From NCBI GenBank assembly GCA_910578245.1, contig CAJTPC010000003.1, positions 6,823 to 70,822 of the forward strand: 64,000 nucleotides of DNA. Direction: 5' to 3'. The notes under the pieces were generated by a model that did no database searches, was not told the DNA's origin, and was given only the letters and a program-made list of their open reading frames with translations. Position 1 is the stretch's first letter, and each line of letters begins with the position of its first letter. This stretch comes from an uncultured Christensenella sp. Its GTDB lineage: Bacteria > Bacillota > Clostridia > Christensenellales > UBA3700. The position numbers and the translations under genes were made by a program. This document shows, piece after piece, positions 25,058 to 34,229 of this stretch.

Positions 25058-25544
25058 GATAATTATCGGCGCAGTAATCTTTTGTTTATTAGTAACGCTC
25101 TTAGCCGTATTTGTGGCTTGTGACAATTCCGGCGGATTGGGCAGTCAAAGCGGTAGTGACAAATATGGAAGAGAATTCGGTAGTATTTGCGACATAGACG
25201 GGGAAGAAACTGGCGTATATGAAATTGATTATATAATTGACGATACCAGCGTTATGGGAAAAACTATGATAGGCAACTATTGTTATAACAAGGTAAAACT
25301 TGTGGTAAGCGCAGAGGGTATGGCTTTGACTTTTTATTGCAAGAACAATACATTTTCCAACGTTAAACTCGACTCAAGGGCAGGTAAAAGCATTGAAGAA
25401 AGCGATATGTACGGCTATACATTTGAGATCACCAGAGAGGATTTGAATAATAAATTAGCTATGACAGGTTACGTATCACTGATGAAAAGAGACGTTGCTT
25501 TTTCAATAAATGTAGATTTGTCGAATGCAAAATTGATAGGATAA
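25047..25544 (+). CDS. Small lipoprotein, possible ligand-capture component
   Basis: 165 aa. The signal peptide (IIGAVIFCLLVTLLAVFVAC) ends in a lipobox with Cys, so it should be a membrane-anchored extracellular lipoprotein. The mature ~135 residues look mostly beta (YEIDYIIDD, KVKLVVSAEGMALTFYC). It lies in the ABC/ECF operon, overlaps the upstream gene, and has AAGGAG before its ATG. Its place suggests substrate binding for the transporters. A NEAT-like or other haem/metal-binding fold is conceivable, but I see no diagnostic motif. Confidence 0.7.
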   Translation: MKNKIIIGAVIFCLLVTLLAVFVACDNSGGLGSQSGSDKYGREFGSICDIDGEETGVYEIDYIIDDTSVMGKTMIGNYCYNKVKLVVSAEGMALTFYCKNNTFSNVKLDSRAGKSIEESDMYGYTFEITREDLNNKLAMTGYVSLMKRDVAFSINVDLSNAKLIG

Positions 25545-25548
25545 TGAT

Positions 25549-27282
25549 ATGCTTGATAAAGATTTATTTAGGTTATTAGATGACAAAAAAGATATTGTCA
25601 AAGTAATAATGGTGTCCGTACTTGGGCTATTGACGAATATAGGCATTACCGCATGCATATGTTGGGTAATTGGCTTAGCGTACGCCGGCAAAGAACTAAA
25701 CGGATATATCCTTCCGGCGGTCTTACTCGCAGTAGGTATAGTTCTCAGGCTGTGTTTTAGCGTGCTAGGCGGCAAAATCAAAGCCTCGCTAGGTTCTAAA
25801 GTAAAAAAACAACTTAGGCAAAAGGTATATGACAAGACGCTCAAGTTGGGTCTAAAGAGCGTAGAGGGAATGAATATTGCCGGACTTACTCAAGTAAGTA
25901 TTGAGGGCGTAGAACAGCTTGATTTATATTACACTTCATATCTCCCGCAATTTTTCTATTCTCTTATTGCGCCTATTATTCTATTTGCAATTTGCGTAAC
26001 TGTTGATTGGCAAACCGCTCTCGTACTATTGGCGTGCGTTCCGCTAATACCGATATCCATAGTTGCGGTATCAAAATACGCAAAGAAAATATTTGCCAAG
26101 TATTGGGGAAAGTATATCTCTATGGGCGACGGCTTTTTGGACTGTGTTCAGGGACTGAAAGAACTCAAGATATTTTCGGCGGACGGCAGGTACAACGACA
26201 AGATGAACGGCAAGTCTGAAGACTTCCGCAAAATAACAATGAAAGTACTGGTAATGCAACTCGCAAGCACAACGATTATGGACTTTGTGGCTTACGGTGG
26301 CGCAGGCGCAGGTATTGCGGTTGCTATATGGGGCGTTGCCGAAAGGGGACTTAATCCTATTATGGCGCTCTTTTTGATTTTGGTTGCCGTGGAATTTTTC
26401 CTACCGCTTCGCGCGCTCGGTAGCGCTTTTCACGTGGCTATGAACGGCGCAAGCGCAGGCAATAAGATATGCGGACTGCTTGACGCAGATTTGCCTGAAT
26501 GGGGAGAGGAAAAAGTAGAGGATAGTCTTTTGGAATTAAAGGGCGTTGACTTCTCATACGACGGCAAACGCAAAGTTTTGCAAAACGTGGATATGATTTT
26601 TGATAAAGGTATGACGGCAATCGTAGGCGAGAGCGGAAGCGGTAAATCAACGATTGTCAATCTTATTGCGGGCGCGTTGCGACCTTGCAAAGGCAGTATT
26701 AGAATAGGCGGTAAAGATTTGTCGCGCTTATCTCGCGATGACTACTATTCTCATCTTGGCGTCGTAAGTTACAATACGTATATCTTCAACGAGAGCATAC
26801 TCGACAATTTCCGTTTAGCAAATAAAGACGTAACGCAAGAAGAGGTTTTCGACGCGCTCAAAAAAGTAAATCTATTAGATTTCGTAAACGAAAACGGCGG
26901 ACTTGAAAAGGTAATTAGCGAGGATAGTGAAAACATATCCGGCGGACAAAGACAGCGCCTTGCTTTGGCTGTAAACTTGGTGGCTAAGAAAGATATTTAC
27001 GTATTTGACGAAGCTACGTCGAATATAGATATAGAAAGCGAAGCTATTATAATGAATGAAGTGCAAAATCTTGCCAAAAAAGCATGCGTAATAGTAATAT
27101 CTCATAGACTTGCCAACGTGACCGGCGCCGATAATATTTATATGTTATACGACGGTAATGTTATCGAGAGCGGTAATCACAAAGAACTTTGCGATAAAGA
27201 GGGCGAGTATAGCAAGCTGTATAATACGCAAAAGTCGCTTGAAGACGGATATAAGCAAGTTAAATCGGAGGTGAGAGTATGA
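25549..27282 (+). CDS. Exporter-fold ABC transporter half (TM + ATPase), subunit 1
   Basis: 577 aa. The N-terminal ~320 residues contain about six transmembrane helices of the type I exporter fold. The ATPase domain has Walker A GESGSGKST (~363), signature ISGGQRQR (~463), Walker B IYVFDEATS (~484) and an H-loop in ISHRLAN. It overlaps the next ABC gene by 4 bp (ATGA), so the two probably form a heterodimer. The pair resembles CydDC and also the siderophore-importing YbtPQ/IrtAB. The downstream ECF genes and upstream metal-type boxes favour a role in metal or metallophore handling. Confidence 0.87.
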   Translation: MLDKDLFRLLDDKKDIVKVIMVSVLGLLTNIGITACICWVIGLAYAGKELNGYILPAVLLAVGIVLRLCFSVLGGKIKASLGSKVKKQLRQKVYDKTLKLGLKSVEGMNIAGLTQVSIEGVEQLDLYYTSYLPQFFYSLIAPIILFAICVTVDWQTALVLLACVPLIPISIVAVSKYAKKIFAKYWGKYISMGDGFLDCVQGLKELKIFSADGRYNDKMNGKSEDFRKITMKVLVMQLASTTIMDFVAYGGAGAGIAVAIWGVAERGLNPIMALFLILVAVEFFLPLRALGSAFHVAMNGASAGNKICGLLDADLPEWGEEKVEDSLLELKGVDFSYDGKRKVLQNVDMIFDKGMTAIVGESGSGKSTIVNLIAGALRPCKGSIRIGGKDLSRLSRDDYYSHLGVVSYNTYIFNESILDNFRLANKDVTQEEVFDALKKVNLLDFVNENGGLEKVISEDSENISGGQRQRLALAVNLVAKKDIYVFDEATSNIDIESEAIIMNEVQNLAKKACVIVISHRLANVTGADNIYMLYDGNVIESGNHKELCDKEGEYSKLYNTQKSLEDGYKQVKSEVRV

Positions 27283-28976
27283 AAAACGACAAGCCTTTGA
27301 GAAGAAGCGGTATCAAGATTATGGCAGGACTAATTGCTTTGCTGGGGTCGCTTGCTTATATAATGATTTTGGCGGTTATAAACGGCTCGCTGGGCTTTAT
27401 CAGCGCAATGGGAGTGACTGTATTCGGCGCAATAGGCGTGGCAAAGGCGTTGGGCGAAAGCGTTGCGATGTCTTACGGTTTGATTATTGGGTTGGCGGTA
27501 GGTTGCGGCGCGCTTAGAGGTATATTGAGATACTTTGAGCAGTATTCCAATCACTTTATCGCATTCAAACTTCTTGCTACTTTAAGAGATAAGATTTTCA
27601 AAGCATTGAGAAGACTTTGCCCCGCAAAACTCGAGAGCAAGAAAAAGGGAAGTATCATAGCTATGATTACTTCGGACATAGAGACGCTTGAAGTCTTTTA
27701 TGCGCATACGGTTTCGCCAATCTGCATAGCAATATTGGTATCGCTGGCTGTCGCGATTTTCGTAGGCGTAATAGGCAGTCCGTATTTAACTTTGGTGGCT
27801 TTGGCAGGATATTTGACGATAGGTATAGTTTTGCCTCTAATATCGTCTAAGTTGTTGAAGAAGATCGGTGTGGAGTATAGAAAGGCTTTTTCTCTCTTCA
27901 ATGCGTATTTCATGGACAGTATCAAGGGTATTAAGGATATTATCTATCATAATGCGGGCGATGAGAGGAAAAAGCAAGTCGATAAAAGATCAGACGAATT
28001 GCTTTCGCTTACTTACGATATGAAGAAGAATATCGTAAATGCAAGCGCGCTTACCGAACTTGCCGTGTCTTTATTCATATTGATTTCGCTTATAGTGGGT
28101 ATAGCGCTGTATATCAATCAACTTATCTCAATTGGCTCAATGATTATAGCAATAGTTGCGATATTCGGCAGTTTCGGTCCAGTTATAGCTATATCCGCGC
28201 TTCCCGGTAATTTGACGCAGACTTTTGCGTCGGGAGACAGAGTACTCAATCTCATTGAGGAACAACCTGCAGTCTTGCCTATTGAGAACGCTAAAAATAT
28301 GGACTTTAATAGGCTTGAAGTCAAGGACTTGAACTTTGCATATGACAAGAATATTCAAGTGCTTAAAGATATAAATCTGCAAGCGCAAAACGGCGAAATC
28401 GTGGGTATTGTGGGTGAGAGCGGTTGCGGTAAATCTACGCTTCTTAAGTTGCTTTTGAGATTTTGGCAAAAAGACGGCGGAAGCATTGCGTATGACGGCG
28501 AAGATATAGAAAATATCAATACCGACAGCTTGCTTTCCAACGCAACTATGGTCAGTCAAAGCACTTATCTTTTCGACGATACGGTTGAAGAAAATCTTAG
28601 GCTGGCAAAAGAAGACGCTACGCCGGAGGAAATGCGGGAAGCGTGTAAAAAGGCTTCCGTACACGACTTGATAATGAGTTTGCCTGAGGGCTATTCGTCA
28701 AGAGTAGGTTTATCGGGCGATAATCTCAGCGCGGGCGAAAAGCAAAGAATAGGACTTGCTAGAGCTTTTTTAAGCGGTAGCAAATTGATACTTCTAGACG
28801 AGCCGACGAGCAACGTGGACAGTATCAACGAGGGCATTATATTGCGATCTCTCGCCGATCAGAGAAAAGACAAGTGCATAATTCTCGTATCGCACAGACT
28901 CTCGACTATGGCTATTGCCGATAGGGTGTATACGATAAAAGACGGTATAATAAGATTGAATGAGAAAGGAGAATAA
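27279..28976 (+). CDS. Exporter-fold ABC transporter half (TM + ATPase), subunit 2
   Basis: 565 aa with the same layout as its partner. The N-terminal six-TM domain includes GVEYRKAFSLFNAYFMDSIK, the exporter coupling region. The ATPase has Walker A GESGCGKST (~378), signature LSAGEKQR (~485), Walker B LILLDEPTS (~505) and VSHRLST. Both partners have consensus motifs, so both sites may hydrolyse ATP. It is translationally coupled to subunit 1. Confidence 0.87.
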   Translation: MKNDKPLRRSGIKIMAGLIALLGSLAYIMILAVINGSLGFISAMGVTVFGAIGVAKALGESVAMSYGLIIGLAVGCGALRGILRYFEQYSNHFIAFKLLATLRDKIFKALRRLCPAKLESKKKGSIIAMITSDIETLEVFYAHTVSPICIAILVSLAVAIFVGVIGSPYLTLVALAGYLTIGIVLPLISSKLLKKIGVEYRKAFSLFNAYFMDSIKGIKDIIYHNAGDERKKQVDKRSDELLSLTYDMKKNIVNASALTELAVSLFILISLIVGIALYINQLISIGSMIIAIVAIFGSFGPVIAISALPGNLTQTFASGDRVLNLIEEQPAVLPIENAKNMDFNRLEVKDLNFAYDKNIQVLKDINLQAQNGEIVGIVGESGCGKSTLLKLLLRFWQKDGGSIAYDGEDIENINTDSLLSNATMVSQSTYLFDDTVEENLRLAKEDATPEEMREACKKASVHDLIMSLPEGYSSRVGLSGDNLSAGEKQRIGLARAFLSGSKLILLDEPTSNVDSINEGIILRSLADQRKDKCIILVSHRLSTMAIADRVYTIKDGIIRLNEKGE

Positions 28977-28977
28977 A

Positions 28978-29742
28978 ATGGAAGAGGAAAAGAAGGACAG
29001 CGTCCCAAATGAAAGCGTTCTTGCGGATTTGCTTATTGACAACATTAAGAGTATTGACAAAGAAAAGGAAGCGGTAGCGGATATTGCTCAGACTGCAAGA
29101 GTAAGCGAGAATGCAAAGTTGCAAAGCGTCAGCGATACGTCCCAAAAGCAGGCTGTAAGTCTTGAAAAAAATAACAAACTTTATCAAAAGTATAAAATAA
29201 AGGACATAGTATTCTTGGCTATTATTACGGCTTGCACTCTCGTCACAGGCGTAGTAATGCCATTCGTAAGCGGAGTTCAAGTCTTCGGTATAATACAGAT
29301 TTGCCTAGGACTACAGTTTTCTATACTTCCCGTAATAGGAATGATGAAAGTTAGAAAACCCGGAGCGCTTTTATTGCAGTCGATATTTATTTCGATTTTC
29401 CTTGCGTTTATGTTTACGCCTATGGTATCGATTATCGCTTGCGCGCTAGTAGCAGAGGCAGTAGCGCTATTGATTTTCCGCGGATACAAAAACGATTGGG
29501 CGTGCGTAGTTGCAGGAACGCTGTATATGCCTTTGACGCTTCCGGTGTTAATCTTGCTTTACAACGTGTTCCCGTCAATCAGCAAAGGTAAAGTCGCGGA
29601 GCAAATGTTTATGGTGGGCAGTACCAATGCGGGCGTAGCGATAGGTATAAGCGTAGCTGTAGTTGCGATATGTTTCGTAGGCGCAGTTATAGGTATGATA
29701 ATTATGCGTGAACTTAAAAAAGCGGGTAAATTGAAAGAATGA
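28978..29742 (+). CDS. ECF transporter S component (MptD/Trep_Strep-like)
   Basis: 254 aa from the ATG at 28978, which has AAGGAG 8 bp upstream; an ATG at 28960 lies inside the previous gene. About five or six hydrophobic helices from residue ~78 onward (DIVFLAIITACTLVTGVV; LLLQSIFISIFLAF) match an integral substrate-binding S subunit of the Trep_Strep/MptD type. The first ~70 residues are a charged hydrophilic extension that S components usually lack. It overlaps the T component by 4 bp. The substrate cannot be read from sequence. Confidence 0.8.
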   Translation: MEEEKKDSVPNESVLADLLIDNIKSIDKEKEAVADIAQTARVSENAKLQSVSDTSQKQAVSLEKNNKLYQKYKIKDIVFLAIITACTLVTGVVMPFVSGVQVFGIIQICLGLQFSILPVIGMMKVRKPGALLLQSIFISIFLAFMFTPMVSIIACALVAEAVALLIFRGYKNDWACVVAGTLYMPLTLPVLILLYNVFPSISKGKVAEQMFMVGSTNAGVAIGISVAVVAICFVGAVIGMIIMRELKKAGKLKE

Positions 29743-30452
29743 GTTTTTTGAAGTACAAAAACTACATATATCCATTATTCGTTGCGATTTCTTCTGCAAT
29801 AATAATAGTCTTTGGACTGATAGAAGCCACGGATATTCGGGGATTGTATTTTCTTGCAGGCATTTACGTATGGTTGTTGATTTTCGGTTGTTGGAAAACT
29901 TGCCTAAGAGTTTTGCCGGTTTTGGTTATAGCGGGAGGAGTGTTCTATGGCATAGGCTATCTGGCCTCGCGCAACCACGCCTTTGCGCTTGCAATGGTTA
30001 CTAGATTTTTTGCGGTAGTCATTGCAGTCATTCCCGGAATGAGCATAGAGCCAACGGCAATTACAAGAAATTTATCGCAACTTAAAGTTCCGCGTGTCAT
30101 CACGTTGGGCGTTTTGATTATGTACAGTTTCGTTCCCGTTCTAAGAGCGGAAATTAAGCGTGTGCGCGAAGCGATGAAAACCAGAGGCGCCGGCAGTATT
30201 CTCAATCCCAAAATCTTTTATCGCGCCTTTTTAATTCCTCTTGTAACTAGGATTGTGGACATATCGGATATACTTGCGTTGTCTATCGAAACGCGCGGTT
30301 TTACGCTTGGCAAAACAAGGTGTACTGTCTACAAAAAAGAATATATAAACGTATTCGACGTATTGTTTATACTAGGTATAATTTCAGGCGGGTGGTATTA
30401 TGAACGCGGTTTTGTTAAAAGATATAACTTTCTCCTACGACGGGAAAACTAA
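29739..30452 (+). CDS. ECF transporter T component (CbiQ-like transmembrane subunit)
   Basis: 237 aa with about five TM helices in the N-terminal half. The coupling helices carry the T-component signatures MKTRGAG and SIETRGFTLG, where the Ala/Arg-Gly motifs contact the ATPases. It is the energy-transducing subunit linking the S component to the ATPase. Its last 53 nt overlap the ATPase gene, a long overlap that implies tight translational coupling. Confidence 0.87.
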   Translation: MSFLKYKNYIYPLFVAISSAIIIVFGLIEATDIRGLYFLAGIYVWLLIFGCWKTCLRVLPVLVIAGGVFYGIGYLASRNHAFALAMVTRFFAVVIAVIPGMSIEPTAITRNLSQLKVPRVITLGVLIMYSFVPVLRAEIKRVREAMKTRGAGSILNPKIFYRAFLIPLVTRIVDISDILALSIETRGFTLGKTRCTVYKKEYINVFDVLFILGIISGGWYYERGFVKRYNFLLRREN

Positions 30453-31809
30453 AATACTCGACGGCGTAGACTTTCACGCCGATTACGGCGAAATATCTCT
30501 TATCGCAGGACATTCCGGCGAAGGCAAGAGTACTCTTGCTTCCATTATCTGCGGTATAATTCCCAACGTTAACAGCGGAACGCTCGAAGGGCAAGTAATC
30601 ATCGACGGCGAAAATATTGACGGTAAGAAGATGGGAGATATTTGCCGAAAGGTAGGAATAGTTTTGCAAAACGCTGACGAGCAGATTGTTCATAAAATCG
30701 TTGAGGACGAAATTGCTTTCGGATGCGAAAATCTTGCTTTTTCTCAAGAAAAAATCGCAAAGCAAATCGAGATAGTATGCAACCTTATGAAGCTATCGCC
30801 TAATTGGAAAACTCGCTCTCTTTCGGGCGGACAAAAGCAAAGACTTATAACAGCCTCCACGCTTGCGATGGGACAAAAAATTATCATATTGGACGAACCT
30901 CTTGCCAATCTTGACAGGCAGGGAGGTCAACTTCTTATGGATACGCTTAAGTCCTTGGCGAAGGCGGGATACGCCATACTCGTAGTCGAACATAGATTGG
31001 ATATGGTTATGCCGTTTGTCGATAGAGTTTGGCACATATCGCAAGGTAAAGCTATTGAAGTGGAGAATAAGCAAGAGTTCTTGAAAGAGCAGACCAAAGC
31101 AATAGAGGATATATGTCCCATTTTTCAAATCAAAGACAGTATTTTCGATATTAAAAGCGTAAAATTCATCGTAAAGAAAAGAGAGATTTTGAAAGATATA
31201 AGTTGCCAAATTCCCAAGGGAGCAAGAATGTTGTTGCTCGGTGAGAACGGCTGTGGCAAGACTACGCTTCTACGACTTATTGCAAGATTAAGCAAGCCCA
31301 CTGCCGGTAATATATATCAATATATCGATAGCAAGTTGGGACAGAAAAAAAGCGGAAGCAAGAGGTATTATAAGAGAGTGGGGGTAGTATATCAAAATCC
31401 AGACTATCAGCTCTTTATGCCCACCGTTAGGGAAGAAATAGAACTTTGCGCCGAGAGCAAAGAATATGCGGAGCGCATTGAAAATCTCTTGGGCGTGGCG
31501 CATTTGCTCGACAGACATCCGCAATCGCTTTCGCAAGGTCAAAAAAGATTGGTATCTATAGCTAGCGTAGTCGCAAGTAAGCCCGATGTGCTTATACTTG
31601 ACGAACCTACGGTCGGTCAGGATTACGACGGACTTAGACGGCTGGTAACAGCGCTCAATGAAATTCATAAGCAGAGTGGAAACACTGTGATTACCGTCAC
31701 GCACGACGTAAGGTGCGCAGACGCTCTTTGCGACGTTGCAATACATATCAAAGACGGCAAAGTATTTCGATTTGGCGGTAAAGAAATTGTTAAAGATTTT
31801 TTCTCTTAG
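30400..31809 (+). CDS. ECF transporter fused double ATPase (A-A')
   Basis: 469 aa with two ABC ATPase domains in one chain, equivalent to EcfA1 and EcfA2. First domain: Walker A GHSGEGKST (~38), signature LSGGQKQR (~142), Walker B IIILDEPLANLD. Second domain: Walker A GENGCGKTT (~285), signature LSQGQKRL (~378), Walker B VLILDEPTVGQD. The ATPase fold begins right at the ATG (VLLKDITFSYDG), which supports 30400 as the start despite the overlap with the T gene. It ends the operon and is convergent with a TetR gene 4 bp away. Confidence 0.88.
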   Translation: MNAVLLKDITFSYDGKTKILDGVDFHADYGEISLIAGHSGEGKSTLASIICGIIPNVNSGTLEGQVIIDGENIDGKKMGDICRKVGIVLQNADEQIVHKIVEDEIAFGCENLAFSQEKIAKQIEIVCNLMKLSPNWKTRSLSGGQKQRLITASTLAMGQKIIILDEPLANLDRQGGQLLMDTLKSLAKAGYAILVVEHRLDMVMPFVDRVWHISQGKAIEVENKQEFLKEQTKAIEDICPIFQIKDSIFDIKSVKFIVKKREILKDISCQIPKGARMLLLGENGCGKTTLLRLIARLSKPTAGNIYQYIDSKLGQKKSGSKRYYKRVGVVYQNPDYQLFMPTVREEIELCAESKEYAERIENLLGVAHLLDRHPQSLSQGQKRLVSIASVVASKPDVLILDEPTVGQDYDGLRRLVTALNEIHKQSGNTVITVTHDVRCADALCDVAIHIKDGKVFRFGGKEIVKDFFS

Positions 31810-31813
31810 AATA

Positions 31814-32365
31814 CTATTTGTTGATGTTGGTTGCGCCCATAGACATTCTCAACGTTAATTCTGCCAACTCGCGACTTGTAATAGGGAAATTATCGTTTAT
31901 CCATTCTTTAAGCAGTCCGATAACCCCGTTAATGCAATAAAAGTAACCGTATTTTGACAGAATAGAATCTTTATTTATTGGGAGATTTTTGTATTTATCC
32001 AGTACGGAGCTGGTTAACCTCTCCTTAAACTTATTGCTGTCCAGTCTTACCAAAAGTGCGGTAAAGGCGCTGTTGTTAGCCTTTACGTAGTCAAAGGTCT
32101 TTTCAAGCAAATTAATAAATTCTTTGTCATTAGATATTGATTCCGAGCCCGCGATGGTAGGTATTTGCGAAATCAAATCGTCTTCTATTTCTTTTATAAG
32201 ACATTGCACGTCTTCATAGTGCATATAAAAGGTTGAGCGGTTGATATCTGCGCAATTACAAATATCTGTTATTGACAGTCTTTTGTCAGGGTTGGTTGAT
32301 AATAATTCTATATAGGCTTCTTTTATTAATTTTTTAGTCATTCTTACGCGTCTAGTTTCTTGCAT
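31814..32365 (-). CDS. TetR/AcrR-family transcriptional regulator
   Basis: 183 aa. The N-terminal helix-turn-helix is typical (LSITDICNCADINRSTFYMH). The C-terminal ~120 residues form the helical ligand domain, with the DhaS-like ending GVIGLLKEWINDNFP. AAGGAAA precedes the ATG at 32365. It is convergent with the ECF ATPase and divergent from the acyl-CoA ligase, so it may control either one. Confidence 0.87.
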   Translation of the reverse strand: MQETRRVRMTKKLIKEAYIELLSTNPDKRLSITDICNCADINRSTFYMHYEDVQCLIKEIEDDLISQIPTIAGSESISNDKEFINLLEKTFDYVKANNSAFTALLVRLDSNKFKERLTSSVLDKYKNLPINKDSILSKYGYFYCINGVIGLLKEWINDNFPITSRELAELTLRMSMGATNINK

Positions 32366-32454
32366 AATTATGTTTCCTTTTTTATTTAGAAAATTTTACA
32401 CAACATTTTTTTCAATTATGTCGGTTTGAAAGCAAAAGAGGCTGCTTCTATTTC

Positions 32455-32512
32455 CAACAATACATTTATAAAAATACTGTATGTTGATTTTCAAACAGAT
32501 TGTTGATATAAT
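32455..32512 (+). promoter_or_regulatory. Promoter of the acyl-CoA ligase with overlapping imperfect operator
   Basis: TTGATT (32484-32489), a 17-bp spacer and TATAAT (32507-32512) with extended TGA. An imperfect inverted repeat, CAACAATACA (32455-32464) against TGTATGTTG (32478-32486), runs into the -35, and ATACTGTAT is itself palindromic. It is a plausible site for the adjacent TetR protein. Confidence 0.55.
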
Positions 32513-32573
32513 AGTAACAGACTTTGATTAAAAAGTCAAGATATACGTATTTTATTGCATCTAGGTGAATATA

Positions 32574-34229
32574 ATGAAACAAATGTATAAAGTAGAAAGA
32601 CTCGACAGTTTTAGAGAACTTGTCAATTTGTCGGCGAGAAAGTATTCTTCAAGGACTGCTTTTTTGCTTAGAGAAAAGGACGGCAAGTATAGACGTATTA
32701 AATATAAAGAACTAAGACAAAGATATTACAATCTTTGTTCCTATTTTATTTCGCAAGGACTAAAAGACAAATATATAGCCGTTATCGGCAACAATAGTTA
32801 CGAATGGGCGCTATCTTATTTGGCGGCGGCTAGCGTAGGAATAGTTGTGCCTATCGATAAAGAGCTGAGCGTAGAGGATATTGAGAATTTCCTTCAACAT
32901 GCCAATGTCAGCGCTATTTGCGCCGATGGAAAGATACTTTCGAAAATGGCATTTGAAAGCATTGCGCCACGCGCGTTGTTCTCATTTGACGCTATTGACA
33001 AAGAGTATTCGCTTATTCCATGTAGGGATGAAAAAGAAATAGACGGCATTGAGATTTCAAAAGACGATATGCGCGTACTTATATTTACGTCCGGTACTAC
33101 GGGTAGCGCCAAGGGAGTATGCCTGTCGCAAAGCAACTTGCTTGCGGATATTCAATCTACGCTTAAAGTCGTAAATATAAAGTCAAGCGACGTTACGCTG
33201 TCGATTTTGCCTTTGCACCATACGTATGAATGTACGCTCAACTGCATTTTGATGCTGTCGCGCGGAGCATGTATTTCTTATTGCGATTCGCTTCTTAAGG
33301 TTACGAAAAATATTGTTGAGTATTCTCCGTCGATTTTGGTGGTGGTTCCGGCTTTGCTTAAAATGGTTGACAAAAAGATTTGTCAATCGGTAAAGGAAAA
33401 ATGTCCGTCAAAGTACAAAGAACTTTTTGAGAGGTATTCTTTTGCCGAGGCAGTAGGCAAATTGCCGTTTGTTATTCGCAAGATAATTTCTTCAAAAGTC
33501 AAAGCGTCGCTAGGCGGAAAGACGCGACTTTTTATCGTTGGAGCGGCAGACTTGGATAGCGCAATAGTAGAGGACTTCCAAGCGCTTGGCATAAAAGTTT
33601 TGCAGGGCTACGGCTTGACGGAATGTTCTCCGCTTTTGGCAGGTAACAGCGATTTTTATTTCAATCCTAAGTCTACGGGTATTGCTATTCCCGACGTTCA
33701 GCTTAAGATAGATGAACCAAACGAAGAGGGAATAGGCGAGATACTTGCTAAGGGCGAGAATATTATGCTGGGATATTTCCAAGATGAAGAAGCTACGAAT
33801 AAAGCCTTTAAGGACGGCTGGTTCCGCACAGGAGATTTGGGAAGAATGGACTGCGACGGCGCGCTGTATATTACGGGAAGAAGTAAGAACGTCATAGTTA
33901 CCGAAAACGGAAAGAATATCTATCCTGAGGAACTCGAAGCCAGACTGGCTAATTTCCCTGAGATTGAAGACGTGCTAGTGGTCGCTTCGAAAGAGCGAGG
34001 TAAGACGGAAGTCAAGGCTAGAATTTTCCCCAATATAGACGTTATAAAAAAGAAGCTGGGACATATTCCAAGTATTAGCGATATTAAGAATTCGCTTGGA
34101 AAGATAATCAGCGACATAAACGAAAAGATGCCAAGATATAAGCATATCAATAATTACGAAGTATTGGACTGCGCGTTGGAAAAGACTACTACGCGTAAAA
34201 TAAAGCGTTTTGGCAACAACGTAAAATAA
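32574..34229 (+). CDS. AMP-forming acyl-CoA/long-chain fatty acid ligase
   Basis: 551 aa. It activates a fatty acid or related carboxylate as acyl-AMP and passes it to CoA. Visible motifs are IFTSGTTGSAKGV (P-loop, ~172), GYGLTECSPL (~347), WFRTGDLG (~420), the hinge region TGRSKNVIVTENGKNIYPEE (~436) and a C-terminal Lys in TTTRKIKRF. The ATG at 32574 has AGGTG 6 bp upstream; a GTG at 32565 is unlikely. It ends directly against the stop of the convergent PHP gene. Confidence 0.87.
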   Translation: MKQMYKVERLDSFRELVNLSARKYSSRTAFLLREKDGKYRRIKYKELRQRYYNLCSYFISQGLKDKYIAVIGNNSYEWALSYLAAASVGIVVPIDKELSVEDIENFLQHANVSAICADGKILSKMAFESIAPRALFSFDAIDKEYSLIPCRDEKEIDGIEISKDDMRVLIFTSGTTGSAKGVCLSQSNLLADIQSTLKVVNIKSSDVTLSILPLHHTYECTLNCILMLSRGACISYCDSLLKVTKNIVEYSPSILVVVPALLKMVDKKICQSVKEKCPSKYKELFERYSFAEAVGKLPFVIRKIISSKVKASLGGKTRLFIVGAADLDSAIVEDFQALGIKVLQGYGLTECSPLLAGNSDFYFNPKSTGIAIPDVQLKIDEPNEEGIGEILAKGENIMLGYFQDEEATNKAFKDGWFRTGDLGRMDCDGALYITGRSKNVIVTENGKNIYPEELEARLANFPEIEDVLVVASKERGKTEVKARIFPNIDVIKKKLGHIPSISDIKNSLGKIISDINEKMPRYKHINNYEVLDCALEKTTTRKIKRFGNNVK

